A DNA stretch of 64,000 nt, from NCBI GenBank assembly GCA_963678565.1, contig OY782875.1, positions 2,418,001 through 2,482,000 on the forward strand, given 5' to 3'. Source of the DNA: SKHV01 sp963678565. GTDB taxonomy: Bacteria > Bacteroidota > Bacteroidia > Bacteroidales > Prolixibacteraceae. The position numbers were made by a program, and so were the translations under genes. Positions 15,925 through 25,537 of the stretch are shown here, one piece after another. The notes beneath the pieces are model-generated. The model made no database searches. It was not told the origin of the DNA and saw only the letters and a list, made by a program, of their open reading frames with translations. The first letter of the stretch is position 1. Each line of letters starts with the position of its first letter.

Positions 15925-18786
15925 TTGAAATACAGGGGTATATATTTTGTAATTTTTTTGTTCTTTTTTTATGCGAAGGTAAATGCTAGCAAAACTGATA
16001 GTATTTTAGTTGCTTCTTATGACTTAACTGTCGAGGCTAATAACTTTAGAAAGCAATCCATGTTTTTTAAAGCAGAGGAAAAACTATTTCAAGCCATTGA
16101 ATTGTGGGATACAAATAATGTTTTAGATGAATGGAAATTTTATCCATATTATAGCTTAGGACTTGTATATCGTGAGATGGGATTTTATGAGAAAAGTATT
16201 AATTCTTATAACCAAGCAGAGCAAATTCTAATCAATACTTCATCCAAAGACAGCTCTTTTTATTGTGGACTATACAATTCAATGGGAAATTACTATTTAT
16301 ACACAGGCGATTATATAAAAGCATTAGATTACTATGAATATGCATTGTCGATGAACAATCAAGACATAAGAAATATGAATATTTATTATTATTCTATGAT
16401 TGGGATTGCTCAAGTCTATTATTACACGGATAGACAAAATGAAGCGATTTCTAAAACACTAATCGCCATGTCTTTAGCTAAAAGGTATAATTTAGACAAA
16501 AAGCCTTCCTTTTCCACACTAGCAAATAATTATATAAAACAAGGTCGTTTTAATGATGCACTTGAAATATTAATAAACTTAAAAACGAGCTTATCAAAAC
16601 CAATTGATATTTTTGAGAATGATGTTGTATTACTTAGAGTTTATATTGAGTTGGGTAAGTTTGAAAAAGCGAGTGACATTATTTCTAAAAATTTAAACAA
16701 TGTAAATCAACTTTACTCGGAACATGATTCTTGGAGTGTTTATTTTAAATTCATGCAAGGTCATTTCTATTCTGAACGATCTAAGATTGAAAGTAATGTC
16801 AACCTGAAAGAACAGTATTTGTTAAAGGCTATTGATCTTTACAATCAAGCATTAACCAATAACTCAATGCATGCTGAGGGAAAAATTCCTTATCTGGACC
16901 TACCCAAAGGCGATTTTGTTACTCCAACTCAGGTAAATGAAATCTTTATTAATCGAGCCAACGCATTATCAGAGTTATTTAATTTAAAGCGCAACACCGA
17001 ACCAGAAGCGTTGTCTTTATTAGAAGAAGCACTAAAAACGTATCAAGCAGCAATTAATTTTACTTATGAATTAAAAGTAAGCTTAAAAGATGAAGAAAGT
17101 AAGCTATTGCTTTCGGAAGACCAGAGTGACACTTACATTGAGGCATTTAAAATTGCTTATGATTTGTACACATACACTGGCAACGAAAAGTACAAAGACA
17201 AACTATTTGAAATTGCCGAACAAAGTAAATCTTCTACCTTTTTAAGTTCGCTGAATAGTGCTCAAGCATTAAACTTTGGAGGAATCCCTGATTCAATTTT
17301 ACAAAAAGAGAAACATATAAAACAAAAGCTCACCAATTACAAACAATTAATATTTAATGCAGATGTTAAAAGCAGTACCGATTCAATTCTTTTAGCTCAA
17401 TGGGAAAGCAACCTTTTTAAATCGGAAAAAGAATATGATGATCTTATGTACTTGCTTGAACGAAAATACGAAGATTACTACAACTTCAAATATAAGAAGA
17501 GCACCATCAGACCAAAAGATATCCGCAAAACACTAAGCTCGAATCAAATTTTACTAGAGTATCTAATAGATGAACCAATTAATGAAAATGATTCAGGGAC
17601 TGTTTATGTATTAAAAATTACTGAGAATAATTTTGAGGTGAAAGAACAAGCAATTTCATATGATTATATCGAAAACTTAAATACACTTCATCAAATTCTT
17701 TCGAGTAGAAATGTTGCCAATACAAATAAGCAAGATTATATCGAATATGTACAATCGGCTTATGGGCTTTACGAGGACTTAATTGGACCATTTATAAATC
17801 AGAAGAGACAAATTGAATGTATTGTCGTTCCTGATGATAAAATGGCTTATATACCATTAGATGCATTAATATCTGAGTTTCCTGATACCACAGAATTAAA
17901 TTTTAGAGATTTATCCTATTTAATTTACGATTACAATTTTTCATATTCCTATTCTTCAACACTTCATTTCGATTACTTTAAGAGCAAATCGAGTGTAAAG
18001 AATGAAATTTTGGCATTTGCACCAACTTATAACAACAATGTTTTTGATTTAAACAAAGAAGCATACGATGTAAGACAAAGTGAACTTTTCCATACTTTAC
18101 GTCCGCTGCCAGGCGCTCAATTAGAAGTTGAAAGTTTAAGAGAAAAATACAAGTGCGAAGCTTATACTGGAAATGTTGCCACCGAAACAACATTTAAAGA
18201 ATCGAGCGAGAAATACGATATCCTTCACTTGGCAATGCATACGGTTATTAACGATTCTTTACCGATGTTCTCGAAATTGGTATTCTCTGCAGAAGGTGAT
18301 ACATTAAACGATGGCTACCTGAACACCCAGGAAATTTATAATATGAAGTTTAAAGCTCGCTTGGCTGTTCTAAGTGCTTGTAATACCGGATCTGGAAAAT
18401 TCAGAAATGGAGAAGGGGTAATGAGTTTAGCGCGTGCATTCTTGTACGCCGGCTGTCCCTCCATAGTTATGACACTTTGGGAGGTAGAAGACAAATCAAG
18501 TTCTAGTTTAATTGATGAATTCTATGATGCACTATATCACGGCTTTAGTAAATCAGAGGCTTTGCGTCAAGCCAAACAAAATCACATTAAGAATTCAGAT
18601 CAATTAAGGGCACACCCATATTTTTGGTCGGGCTATATTGTAATTGGGAACCAAAGCCCAATCAAACTAAACAATGGAGCAATTTATTTTATAATTCTGT
18701 TATTGGCAATCACAGGATTCTTGGTGTTTATGGGCTTTCGAATTGTGAAGCTTAAGAAAAGTAAATCACCAAAAAGAATAAATTAG
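15925..18786 (+). CDS. Secreted TPR-CHAT cysteine protease with C-terminal membrane anchor
   Basis: A 953-residue protein. It has an N-terminal signal peptide (about 1-20), TPR-like helical repeats through about residue 450, a CHAT domain (about 640-915) and a C-terminal transmembrane segment (about 920-940) followed by a basic tail. The CHAT catalytic pair is present: H772 in HLAMHT and C819 in LSACNTG. CHAT is a clan CD caspase-like fold. Topology predicts a periplasmic protease tethered to the inner membrane. The start is TTG at 15925, the only start that gives a clean signal peptide. Flanking minus-strand genes encode the double-glycine peptide, the anti-sigma-like protein and an ECF sigma factor. 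Confidence 0.88.
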   Translation: MKYRGIYFVIFLFFFYAKVNASKTDSILVASYDLTVEANNFRKQSMFFKAEEKLFQAIELWDTNNVLDEWKFYPYYSLGLVYREMGFYEKSINSYNQAEQILINTSSKDSSFYCGLYNSMGNYYLYTGDYIKALDYYEYALSMNNQDIRNMNIYYYSMIGIAQVYYYTDRQNEAISKTLIAMSLAKRYNLDKKPSFSTLANNYIKQGRFNDALEILINLKTSLSKPIDIFENDVVLLRVYIELGKFEKASDIISKNLNNVNQLYSEHDSWSVYFKFMQGHFYSERSKIESNVNLKEQYLLKAIDLYNQALTNNSMHAEGKIPYLDLPKGDFVTPTQVNEIFINRANALSELFNLKRNTEPEALSLLEEALKTYQAAINFTYELKVSLKDEESKLLLSEDQSDTYIEAFKIAYDLYTYTGNEKYKDKLFEIAEQSKSSTFLSSLNSAQALNFGGIPDSILQKEKHIKQKLTNYKQLIFNADVKSSTDSILLAQWESNLFKSEKEYDDLMYLLERKYEDYYNFKYKKSTIRPKDIRKTLSSNQILLEYLIDEPINENDSGTVYVLKITENNFEVKEQAISYDYIENLNTLHQILSSRNVANTNKQDYIEYVQSAYGLYEDLIGPFINQKRQIECIVVPDDKMAYIPLDALISEFPDTTELNFRDLSYLIYDYNFSYSYSSTLHFDYFKSKSSVKNEILAFAPTYNNNVFDLNKEAYDVRQSELFHTLRPLPGAQLEVESLREKYKCEAYTGNVATETTFKESSEKYDILHLAMHTVINDSLPMFSKLVFSAEGDTLNDGYLNTQEIYNMKFKARLAVLSACNTGSGKFRNGEGVMSLARAFLYAGCPSIVMTLWEVEDKSSSSLIDEFYDALYHGFSKSEALRQAKQNHIKNSDQLRAHPYFWSGYIVIGNQSPIKLNNGAIYFIILLLAITGFLVFMGFRIVKLKKSKSPKRIN

Positions 18787-18904
18787 CCAGCGCATTTGTG
18801 TTTTGACAACCCAGAATTAAGTACAAAACTTAAAGTTTCTTTTAGTTGAAGTTTGGAATAAAGAAGGGAAGAAGTGTTATTATATTCCTATTGCAAAAAG
18901 CAGA

Positions 18905-19495
18905 CTAATATAAATCATCTTCAACGATGCTTTTAAATTCACTGTCTTGCTTGATGCTTCGAACCAAATATTCTTTACATTTATGCTTTCTCTTTTTTGC
19001 ATAACTTTCGCTAGCAAAACCCATTCTATCGGCAATTTCTTTTAAAGGAACTTTATCAAAAAACAGTTTGAGAATTTTTTGACAATCATCTCCCAACTTT
19101 GCAAAGTGTTCTTGGTACAATTTATACTTCTCGTTTTTCTTACTTACTTCTAAAAGGTCATCGTCGTAAGCGGTATCGGCAAACTGATGAAGTTCATCTA
19201 CCTTAACGATGTTCTTTTTCCGTTTATCAAGTTGTTTCAACCACAACAAACGACATACAGAATATAAGTAAGTTTCAAAGGATGCTTCGTTAAGAACCAA
19301 CGATTTACTTTTTATTTTCCGGTAAATGATGATGATCGATTCTTGAAAAATATCATTGGCATCACTTTCATCTCCATTGTTAGATTTAATAAAAGCATTA
19401 ATCTTTCCATAGAAATTATTGTAAATATAGCGCAATATTACACTATTATTTTGCTGAATACCAGTTAGTAATTCGTCATTACTGTACTTTATCAT
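18905..19495 (-). CDS. ECF-type RNA polymerase sigma factor (next to the CHAT gene)
   Basis: A 196-residue sigma-70 family protein. Region 2 (about 25-90) contains DANDIFQESIIIIYRKI and the region 2.4-like ETYLYSVCRLLWLK. Region 4 (about 135-180) contains GDDCQKILKLFFDKVPLKEIADRMG and a helix-turn-helix. No extra domain is seen. It converges on the CHAT gene, and the anti-sigma-like gene lies beyond on the same strand. A similar subfamily member (44055-44675) sits in the caspase locus, sharing the GD.C motif before region 4.2. Confidence 0.9.
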   Translation of the reverse strand: MIKYSNDELLTGIQQNNSVILRYIYNNFYGKINAFIKSNNGDESDANDIFQESIIIIYRKIKSKSLVLNEASFETYLYSVCRLLWLKQLDKRKKNIVKVDELHQFADTAYDDDLLEVSKKNEKYKLYQEHFAKLGDDCQKILKLFFDKVPLKEIADRMGFASESYAKKRKHKCKEYLVRSIKQDSEFKSIVEDDLY

Positions 19496-19618
19496 CTCGA
19501 TTTTATTAATTCAACATTTACTGAAAACACAAAAAACTAATGATAATTCGTGTTGTAATTTTTTGATTGTTTAAATATATAAAAGTTTGGGAGTGTATTA
19601 AATAAAAGAAGAAAAAAA

Positions 19619-19650
19619 TAAAAGGGTAGGGAACCAACCGATCCCTTTTA
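19619..19650 (-). terminator. Minus-strand terminator of the TonB-like gene
   Basis: TAAAAGGG (19619-19626) pairs with CCCTTTTA (19643-19650). Read on the minus strand, the stem runs into a long T-rich tract. The remaining bases of 19496-19788 show no gene. Confidence 0.65.
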
Positions 19651-19788
19651 TATAACTAACTTAACCTTTGAAAAAATCTAGTAAAAATTTATGCTGCAAA
19701 CCACTTTGTAAGAAAAATTGGATATGTTAAATCAGAACTGCATGCTTAAGTTTAAATTGGCTTAACATTCCCAAAAGGAATTTCGTTA

Positions 19789-20499
19789 TTACTGCGAAAT
19801 AAATTGATAAGTAATTGTTCCGGATTGAAATTCTGGAGCTTCGCTTGACGAATTAAAAATGGTTTTAATTGCTGCTGTTTTAGCGTACGACAATAGAATT
19901 TCATCAACATTGCCATTATCAATGGGAGTTGCCTCAGTTACACGACCACGCCTGTTTACGGTTATATTCACTACAACTTTGCCACCATTTTGCGATAAAT
20001 AGACAGGAATCGGTAAAGAACGATGATATCTATTTTCTAGAAAATATTCAACATTACTATCGCCTGAAAATACTTTATTCTGTAATGAATCTGGATTTTG
20101 CTCGGGATTGGTTTTCACAGGCATTTTTAAATCTTCGATCGTTGGGATTTCTTTTTTCAACTGATTGCTCACATCGTTAAGTAAATCCTGTGCTTGTTTC
20201 AATGCATCTTCAAATTCCTGATCAAAAAATTCTTCGGCAGAGTTTTCGGTTTGAGCTTTATTGGCAGCAACATTCGTTTTTTGATCGCTTGCTTTTGTGT
20301 TTTCGTCCTGCTGCGGCTTAGTTTCTACTTTTTGCTCGACAATTTCTTCGCTAAAATCAAATACAATTTCAGGTTCATTAAATTCTTTTTTTATGCGAAA
20401 AGTATTAATTATCAACACAATCAAGATAAGGATATGAAAAAGCAAGGTAAAAATCACACCATTTCTATTTGATTTATATATCTGTTTAAGACTTCGCAT
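19789..20499 (-). CDS. TonB-like energy-transducer protein
   Basis: A 236-residue protein. It has a short basic N-terminus, one transmembrane segment (about 14-34), a long charged linker (about 35-150) and a C-terminal TonB-like domain with GGKVVVNITVNRRGRVTEA. Such proteins couple the proton gradient to outer-membrane transport, although many Bacteroidota copies lack a known receptor. The start at 20499 (MRSLKQ) is preferred to 20508 because a -7-like box overlaps the longer start. No ExbBD or receptor gene is adjacent. Confidence 0.85.
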   Translation of the reverse strand: MRSLKQIYKSNRNGVIFTLLFHILILIVLIINTFRIKKEFNEPEIVFDFSEEIVEQKVETKPQQDENTKASDQKTNVAANKAQTENSAEEFFDQEFEDALKQAQDLLNDVSNQLKKEIPTIEDLKMPVKTNPEQNPDSLQNKVFSGDSNVEYFLENRYHRSLPIPVYLSQNGGKVVVNITVNRRGRVTEATPIDNGNVDEILLSYAKTAAIKTIFNSSSEAPEFQSGTITYQFISQ

Positions 20500-20505
20500 A
20501 CAATG

Positions 20506-20513
20506 CAAAGATA
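20506..20513 (-). promoter_or_regulatory. -7 box directly before the TonB-like gene
   Basis: CAAAGATA on the plus strand reads TATCTTTG on the minus strand and ends only six bases before the ATG. Transcription would start at or very near the start codon. No clear -33 box is seen. Confidence 0.4.
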
Positions 20514-20581
20514 GAATAACCGTAAAAAAAGTTGGAGAAAAAATTCAGGATTGGGTGCAAAAGGGAAAAAATGGGCATAAA

Positions 20582-20620
20582 AAAAGAGCTTTCTACATAT
20601 TCTGATTTGAAAGCTCTTTT
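20582..20620. terminator. Bidirectional terminator overlapping a small gene
   Basis: AAAAGAGCTTTC (20582-20593) and GAAAGCTCTTTT (20609-20620) form a 12-base stem with a 15-base loop. The end of the 50-residue ORF lies inside the loop. Confidence 0.7.
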
Positions 20621-20745
20621 CTTTTCTTATTAATTTTGAAGAGTTTGTCTTCTTTGATTTCACTCCTCTTGAGTAAATCAAGATTTGCTTTTTGTTTTAT
20701 TAAGTTCAACTCTTCAAGTCGGTCGTAAAATTCTTTTCTTCCCAT
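20593..20745 (-). CDS. Hypothetical 50-residue basic coiled-coil-like protein
   Basis: A short minus-strand ORF from ATG at 20745 to TAG at 20593. It is strongly charged (MGRKEFYDRLEEL..., ending KKRKELSNQNM) with heptad-like leucines, so it is a likely helical peptide. No family is recognised. Its last codons lie within the terminator hairpin at 20582-20620, so the transcript would end almost at the stop codon. The terminator in register with the ORF and the amphipathic composition make it plausible, but it is unproven. Confidence 0.45.
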   Translation of the reverse strand: MGRKEFYDRLEELNLIKQKANLDLLKRSEIKEDKLFKINKKRKELSNQNM

Positions 20746-21095
20746 AACTTGATTTTTATTGTTCGATTGCAATATGGCAATTAAATTGCGAACTCCAAGA
20801 CATTAAACATTAAACAATCATTAATTAAACGTATTTTATATTAAGTTAACAAATTAACAATCAGTTAATAAACCAATAAAACTATTTTATTTGTTAAAAC
20901 TTTCAACCTACAAACAATAAAATGAAATTCCTCAGAATCAGAAAAATCAAAAATGTATTACAATTAAAAATTCAGTCATTCACAATAATAAAAGTTCATT
21001 TTATCAAATAATACCAAATCCCTGATAATTTCAGCATTGATTTGTTATTTTTACAATTAAGAATAACAGTATAGTTAATGTTTTATTCTTTTTAA
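20746..21095. other. AT-rich intergenic region
   Basis: A 350-base stretch with no credible gene. It is very AT-rich and holds a TTTG (21041-21044) that could be a -33 box for the following gene, but no matching -7 box is convincing. Confidence 0.5.
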
Positions 21096-22949
21096 ATGAA
21101 CAGTCGATACAGGTTAATTATATTCATATTTATATTTTTCTCGTTCCATGCAAAATCTCAATTGTTTTTCACGGAACAGAAAAACCAATCAATTCACCAA
21201 TTTTCGATAAACGATATTGAAATTGAAGGTGACTTAGCACCATTTACTTACGAAATAGAATTAGACTCGTTTCAAACCAACTTTTATATTGTAAGAGTTC
21301 GGTTCACGACCGATTATCCGAATAAGCTTCCTGAATTTAAGTTGAATATAAATTATCCGAAAGATTTAGTTGATGCATTGTGGAGTTCACGTAGTTGGTC
21401 GAGCAAATCGTTCATTACGGTACCCAATTATTCGAGATTACAATCTAAATATAATATTGTATCGGCAATTTCACGCGAGAATAAAAATCGATTAACAATT
21501 GCCACCTTCGACGATTTTGAAGGAAAGTATACATCAATCAATATCAATTACAAGTATCGCTATATGCAGTTTTCATTGGGGCATTTTGAAAAATCGATTC
21601 CCGAGAGTGATCTGCTTAGTTATACAACGTCTATTATTCTTGATTTTAGAAATCAGCCTTACAGTAATTCTATAAGAAATGCTGCAGACTGGCGTATTGG
21701 AAAAGACAAGAAATACAAGGTTCCGGATAACGATTTTAAACAAATGCCGGTGTATTCTCTTTGGTATCCATTACATCAGAATATTCCGCTCGAAAGTGTA
21801 ACTCATTATTTCGATTCAATTGTTGCAATGGGATTTCGCTCTGTGCTAATTGATGATGGCTGGCAAAACGTGGTACAGTTTAACGTTAGCCCAACAGGCT
21901 TATGGAAACCGAAAGACACCAAAATTATCTCAAATTTAATTGCAAAAGGACACAAAGACAGTTTGAAAATAGGCTTATGGATGTCGCAACCATTTTTAGG
22001 AAACCAAGGAATTATTGCCTCTAAATTTAATGGACAATTCCTTCAATACCGAAATGCAAGCGTTCCTCTATTAGATGTTCGTTATCCCGATGTGAGGGAA
22101 TATTTGTTAAAAGTATACACCAACCTATTGAAAGACTGGGATATTGACGCCATTTATTTTAATTATTTAAATGCCTATTATCCCGATGATGAAGTGATTG
22201 TAACGCAAGATAATGGACGTGATTTCATATCGGTTCAAAATGCTTTAGATACGCTTAAAGCAACAATTTTTAATGAAGTAAATTTATTTAAACCAACTTT
22301 AAATATCAAACAAACATACCCTGTTGTTGGTCCATTAAACACTTCTAATACCAAAACAATTAGCGGTTTTTTAGGAACCAATGTTCTAACAAATATTAGG
22401 GAGAAAGTTGTAAATAACCGTTTGATTTATGGAAATAAAACTCCATTTATGGAAGTGATGGGAGTTCATCCTGAAGAATCGTCGCTTGATATTGCATTAA
22501 AGTTTCAAACGATGTTATTTGGTGTTCCTTATGTTTCGTATTATTCCTACACAATCCCTCAAGAAATTAATAAAACTTTACATTTTTGGATAAAGTATTG
22601 GAAGTCGAACGAAAAATATCTTTTTCATTCAAATTTTGAAGCTTTATATCCGGTAAAGCACTATCCAGTTTTAATTGCCGGAAATGAAACAAAGCAGATT
22701 TACTGTTTATACGACAGCAATTTTGACATTGATTTAGCTGATGTTGATTTTAAAGGAGTTGAAGTAATTAATTCGACAAAGGATCAAACAATAAATTTAA
22801 AAGCAAATGTTAACGCTGCATTTGAATACGTAACAAAAGACCACACCGGAAAGCAAATAGATGCAGGTTATCTTCGAATTCGAAAAAACGGAAAAGCTAT
22901 TAAAATTCCTCAGGGCGGTTTAATGCAATTATTTGTAATTAATGAGTAA
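21096..22949 (+). CDS. Secreted GH36-like (alpha-galactosidase-fold) protein with altered active site
   Basis: A 617-residue protein with a signal peptide (about 1-22). The barrel region carries MGFRSVLIDDGWQ (D253, D254) and the following WKPKDTK, KIGLWMSQPF and WDIDAIYFNY segments, matching GH36/clan GH-D alpha-galactosidases. In that clan the nucleophile lies in a K-x-D motif. Here the same spot reads Y354-F355-N356, so both the lysine and the nucleophile aspartate seem replaced. The protein may be inactive, use another residue, or bind sugar. It overlaps the next gene by eight bases, implying coupling to the OmpA/PD40 protein. Confidence 0.72.
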   Translation: MNSRYRLIIFIFIFFSFHAKSQLFFTEQKNQSIHQFSINDIEIEGDLAPFTYEIELDSFQTNFYIVRVRFTTDYPNKLPEFKLNINYPKDLVDALWSSRSWSSKSFITVPNYSRLQSKYNIVSAISRENKNRLTIATFDDFEGKYTSININYKYRYMQFSLGHFEKSIPESDLLSYTTSIILDFRNQPYSNSIRNAADWRIGKDKKYKVPDNDFKQMPVYSLWYPLHQNIPLESVTHYFDSIVAMGFRSVLIDDGWQNVVQFNVSPTGLWKPKDTKIISNLIAKGHKDSLKIGLWMSQPFLGNQGIIASKFNGQFLQYRNASVPLLDVRYPDVREYLLKVYTNLLKDWDIDAIYFNYLNAYYPDDEVIVTQDNGRDFISVQNALDTLKATIFNEVNLFKPTLNIKQTYPVVGPLNTSNTKTISGFLGTNVLTNIREKVVNNRLIYGNKTPFMEVMGVHPEESSLDIALKFQTMLFGVPYVSYYSYTIPQEINKTLHFWIKYWKSNEKYLFHSNFEALYPVKHYPVLIAGNETKQIYCLYDSNFDIDLADVDFKGVEVINSTKDQTINLKANVNAAFEYVTKDHTGKQIDAGYLRIRKNGKAIKIPQGGLMQLFVINE

Positions 22950-24840
22950 GTGGCTACAATTTATCTTCCTCTTCTGCTTTTTATTGACTTCGACCGCTGG
23001 TTTTGGCGATAAAAAACAGAAGAAAATTGAAAAGTTAATAAATGATGCGGAAATTGAAATGCTTCATGGCAACTTTGCAAATGCAATTTCCTTACTTCAA
23101 TCCGCAAAAAAGATAAATCAACTATATGCGGATATCTATAAACTTCAAATTGAGATAGGGGAGCTGAGCCATCAAGCAAACTTAATTATCGATGCAAATC
23201 AAATGCTGATTAAGATTTTCCCTGAAGAACAATCTTACAAATTGGTCCTTGCGAAATTATTGGTCAATGCAGGAAATTACGAAAAAGCCCAATCAATCCT
23301 TTCTGGTTTTAAATCTAAAACTTCAGAATATCAAAGACTAAATGCCTCTTGTAGTTATGCATTGCAACAGTTAAATCAGCCCTCAAACACAAATACAACA
23401 ATAAGCCTGTTAGCCGAATCAGTAAATACCGAGATGGATGAATATTGGCCCAGCTATTCCGTCATTGATTCTTTTTTATATTTTACTCGATTGGTCAACT
23501 TAAATCAGCATTTTAACACAGAGCGTATTTATTATTATAACGAAAATAAGTGTGAATCATGTGTTGAACAATTGCAATTGAATCAAAATTCAAATATAAG
23601 CGAAGGAAATATCTCAATTACTCCCGATGGCAATTTATTGTTTCTAACCATGTGTGGTGGCGTTAATGGTAAAGGCAGTTGTGATATTTATTATTCAATA
23701 AAAAAAGATTCGCTTTGGGCAAAACCGCAAAAGGCTCCATATCCTGTTTCAACACAATTTTGGGAGTCGCAACCTTTTTTAAGCTACGATGGTACAAAAC
23801 TATATTTTGTAAGTAATCGAGAAGGTGGATTTGGCGGAATGGATATCTATCAATGTGAACTCAGATTTCAGGGGGAGCACATTCAATTTGAAAACATAAT
23901 CAATATTGGGAGTCCAATAAATACCGAATTTGATGAGTTTTCGCCCTATTTAACTGCAGATGCAACGTGCTTCTACTTCAGTTCAAACGGTCATATAGGG
24001 ATGGGCGGAAGCGATCTGTATAAAGCAACTTATTCAAATCATAAATACGCTAAGATCGTAAACCTTGGATTTCCAATTAATACGAATTTTGATGAAGGTG
24101 GATTTACTGCTGGAATTAATTTGAATCCAATTTATTTTCATAGCAACAAGCCCGTTGACTCTTTGAATTCAAAAAATATTTACAAAATTGTTAAGCCGAT
24201 TGGAGAGCTACAAAACAACTACGTTTTTGGCAAAATAATTGATCGAAGAACGAGCAAAACGATCGAAGCAAAAATTGAATTTAAAATGCAAAGCAAAGAT
24301 TCGATTATTATATCAAATTCAAACAAAATAACAGGTTATCGTACCACCTTACCAAAGTCGAAAACGATTGATGTTGCAATTTTAAAATCGGGTTATAAGC
24401 CCTATTATCAGCGGTTGCAATCGCCCGAATTATTAAAATCAACAACAAATAAGCTTAATTTTGTTCTTGATCCTTTGTCGGTTGGCGAATCGTTCATTGT
24501 TGAAAATTTGCTGTTTGAATTTGATTCTGCAGAATTGTTACCGAAGTCAAATCTTCAATTATTAAAATTGCTTGATTTCTTAAAGGCCAATCCCAAAATT
24601 AAGATTGAAATTATTGGGCATACCGACCAGCAAGGATCTGCTGAATACAACCAAAACCTTTCAGAATTGCGTGCTGAGACTATTTACAACTTTTTAATTA
24701 AGGAAATTGACGGCAAGCGTTTAAAATATTCGGGAAAAGGAGATAAGGAACCTATTGAGCATAATTATACCGAGCTTGGGCGTGCTCTGAACAGAAGAAC
24801 CGAAATTAAAATTCTGGATTTGAATTTTTCAAAAGATTAG
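22942..24840 (+). CDS. TPR / PD40 / carboxypeptidase-regulatory / OmpA envelope protein
   Basis: A 632-residue envelope protein with a signal peptide (about 1-22) and helical TPR-like repeats (about 25-150). WD40-like PD40 repeats follow (about 200-400; repeated SPD/S.DG..LYF motifs and GGFGGMDIYQ, GMGGSDLY), then a regulatory-like Ig domain (about 425-505). A C-terminal OmpA domain (about 515-628) holds LLFEFDSAELLP and IIGHTDQQGSAEYNQNLSELRA. OmpA domains bind peptidoglycan. This architecture is frequent in Bacteroidota and is linked to outer-membrane organisation. The ATG lies within the end of the GH36-like gene. Its 3' end overlaps tcdA by 35 bases. Confidence 0.88.
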   Translation: MSKWLQFIFLFCFLLTSTAGFGDKKQKKIEKLINDAEIEMLHGNFANAISLLQSAKKINQLYADIYKLQIEIGELSHQANLIIDANQMLIKIFPEEQSYKLVLAKLLVNAGNYEKAQSILSGFKSKTSEYQRLNASCSYALQQLNQPSNTNTTISLLAESVNTEMDEYWPSYSVIDSFLYFTRLVNLNQHFNTERIYYYNENKCESCVEQLQLNQNSNISEGNISITPDGNLLFLTMCGGVNGKGSCDIYYSIKKDSLWAKPQKAPYPVSTQFWESQPFLSYDGTKLYFVSNREGGFGGMDIYQCELRFQGEHIQFENIINIGSPINTEFDEFSPYLTADATCFYFSSNGHIGMGGSDLYKATYSNHKYAKIVNLGFPINTNFDEGGFTAGINLNPIYFHSNKPVDSLNSKNIYKIVKPIGELQNNYVFGKIIDRRTSKTIEAKIEFKMQSKDSIIISNSNKITGYRTTLPKSKTIDVAILKSGYKPYYQRLQSPELLKSTTNKLNFVLDPLSVGESFIVENLLFEFDSAELLPKSNLQLLKLLDFLKANPKIKIEIIGHTDQQGSAEYNQNLSELRAETIYNFLIKEIDGKRLKYSGKGDKEPIEHNYTELGRALNRRTEIKILDLNFSKD

Positions 24841-25537
24841 TAATTACGTTTGAGGCACAAAAACAACCAAAAATTGCAGGCATATAGGAAATAGTTCCTA
24901 CAGTTGATTTCTTATTCTTACTATATTCTTCACGAACCACCTCATCTGAAACATCTTCATTTGAGAAAACTACTTGAAATCCCTTTCTGATTCCAAGTTT
25001 TCCTAACCTTTTGCGCAATACTTTAGCCAAACGACAATTATACGACTTAGAGATATCAGAAATTTTAATCAAGGAAGGATCAAGTTTTCCACCAGCTCCC
25101 ATAGAACTAACAAGCGGTATGTTCTTGGTAATCGCCGTTTGTATTAAACTAACTTTCGGCGATAAAGTATCAATTGCATCAACCACATAATCAAAATCCT
25201 TAGAAAGTAATCCATCAAAATCCTCAGCATTGAAAAACTGATGTAACACCGTTAACTTAATTGAAGGATTAATATCCAGATATCGTTGGGCTAAAACCTC
25301 GGTTTTTGATTTTCCGATATTTGAATGAGTAGCCGGAAGTTGACGATTAATATTCGTAACATCAACAGTATCTCCATCTACAATTGTCATGCTTCCGATG
25401 CCTGCTCTACAAAGCATTTCAGCAGCATAAGCGCCAACTCCACCCAAACCTACAACTAAAACATTACAAGATTTTAGTTGTTCAATTCCATTTTTTTGAA
25501 TTAAAAGTTCAGTTCTTTCCAGCCACTCGGTCCCCAT
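24806..25537 (-). CDS. tcdA: tRNA threonylcarbamoyladenosine dehydratase TcdA
   Basis: A 243-residue E1-like (ThiF/MoeB) ATP-dependent enzyme that cyclises t6A37 to ct6A in tRNAs decoding ANN codons. The nucleotide-binding motif GLGGVG lies at residues 30-35, and NINRQLPATHSNIGKSK and VVDAIDTLSPKVSL are typical. The C-terminus is shorter than E. coli TcdA (268) but complete in its core. The start overlaps tatD by 29 bases, and the 3' end overlaps the OmpA gene on the other strand by 35 bases. Confidence 0.93.
   Translation of the reverse strand: MGTEWLERTELLIQKNGIEQLKSCNVLVVGLGGVGAYAAEMLCRAGIGSMTIVDGDTVDVTNINRQLPATHSNIGKSKTEVLAQRYLDINPSIKLTVLHQFFNAEDFDGLLSKDFDYVVDAIDTLSPKVSLIQTAITKNIPLVSSMGAGGKLDPSLIKISDISKSYNCRLAKVLRKRLGKLGIRKGFQVVFSNEDVSDEVVREEYSKNKKSTVGTISYMPAIFGCFCASNVITNLLKNSNPEF

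Noticed and set aside
20454..20681. A 75-codon minus-strand ORF upstream of the TonB-like gene
   Set aside because: It covers the terminator hairpin, overlaps the better 50-residue ORF in another frame, and is Phe/Leu-rich in the way AT-rich noise is.
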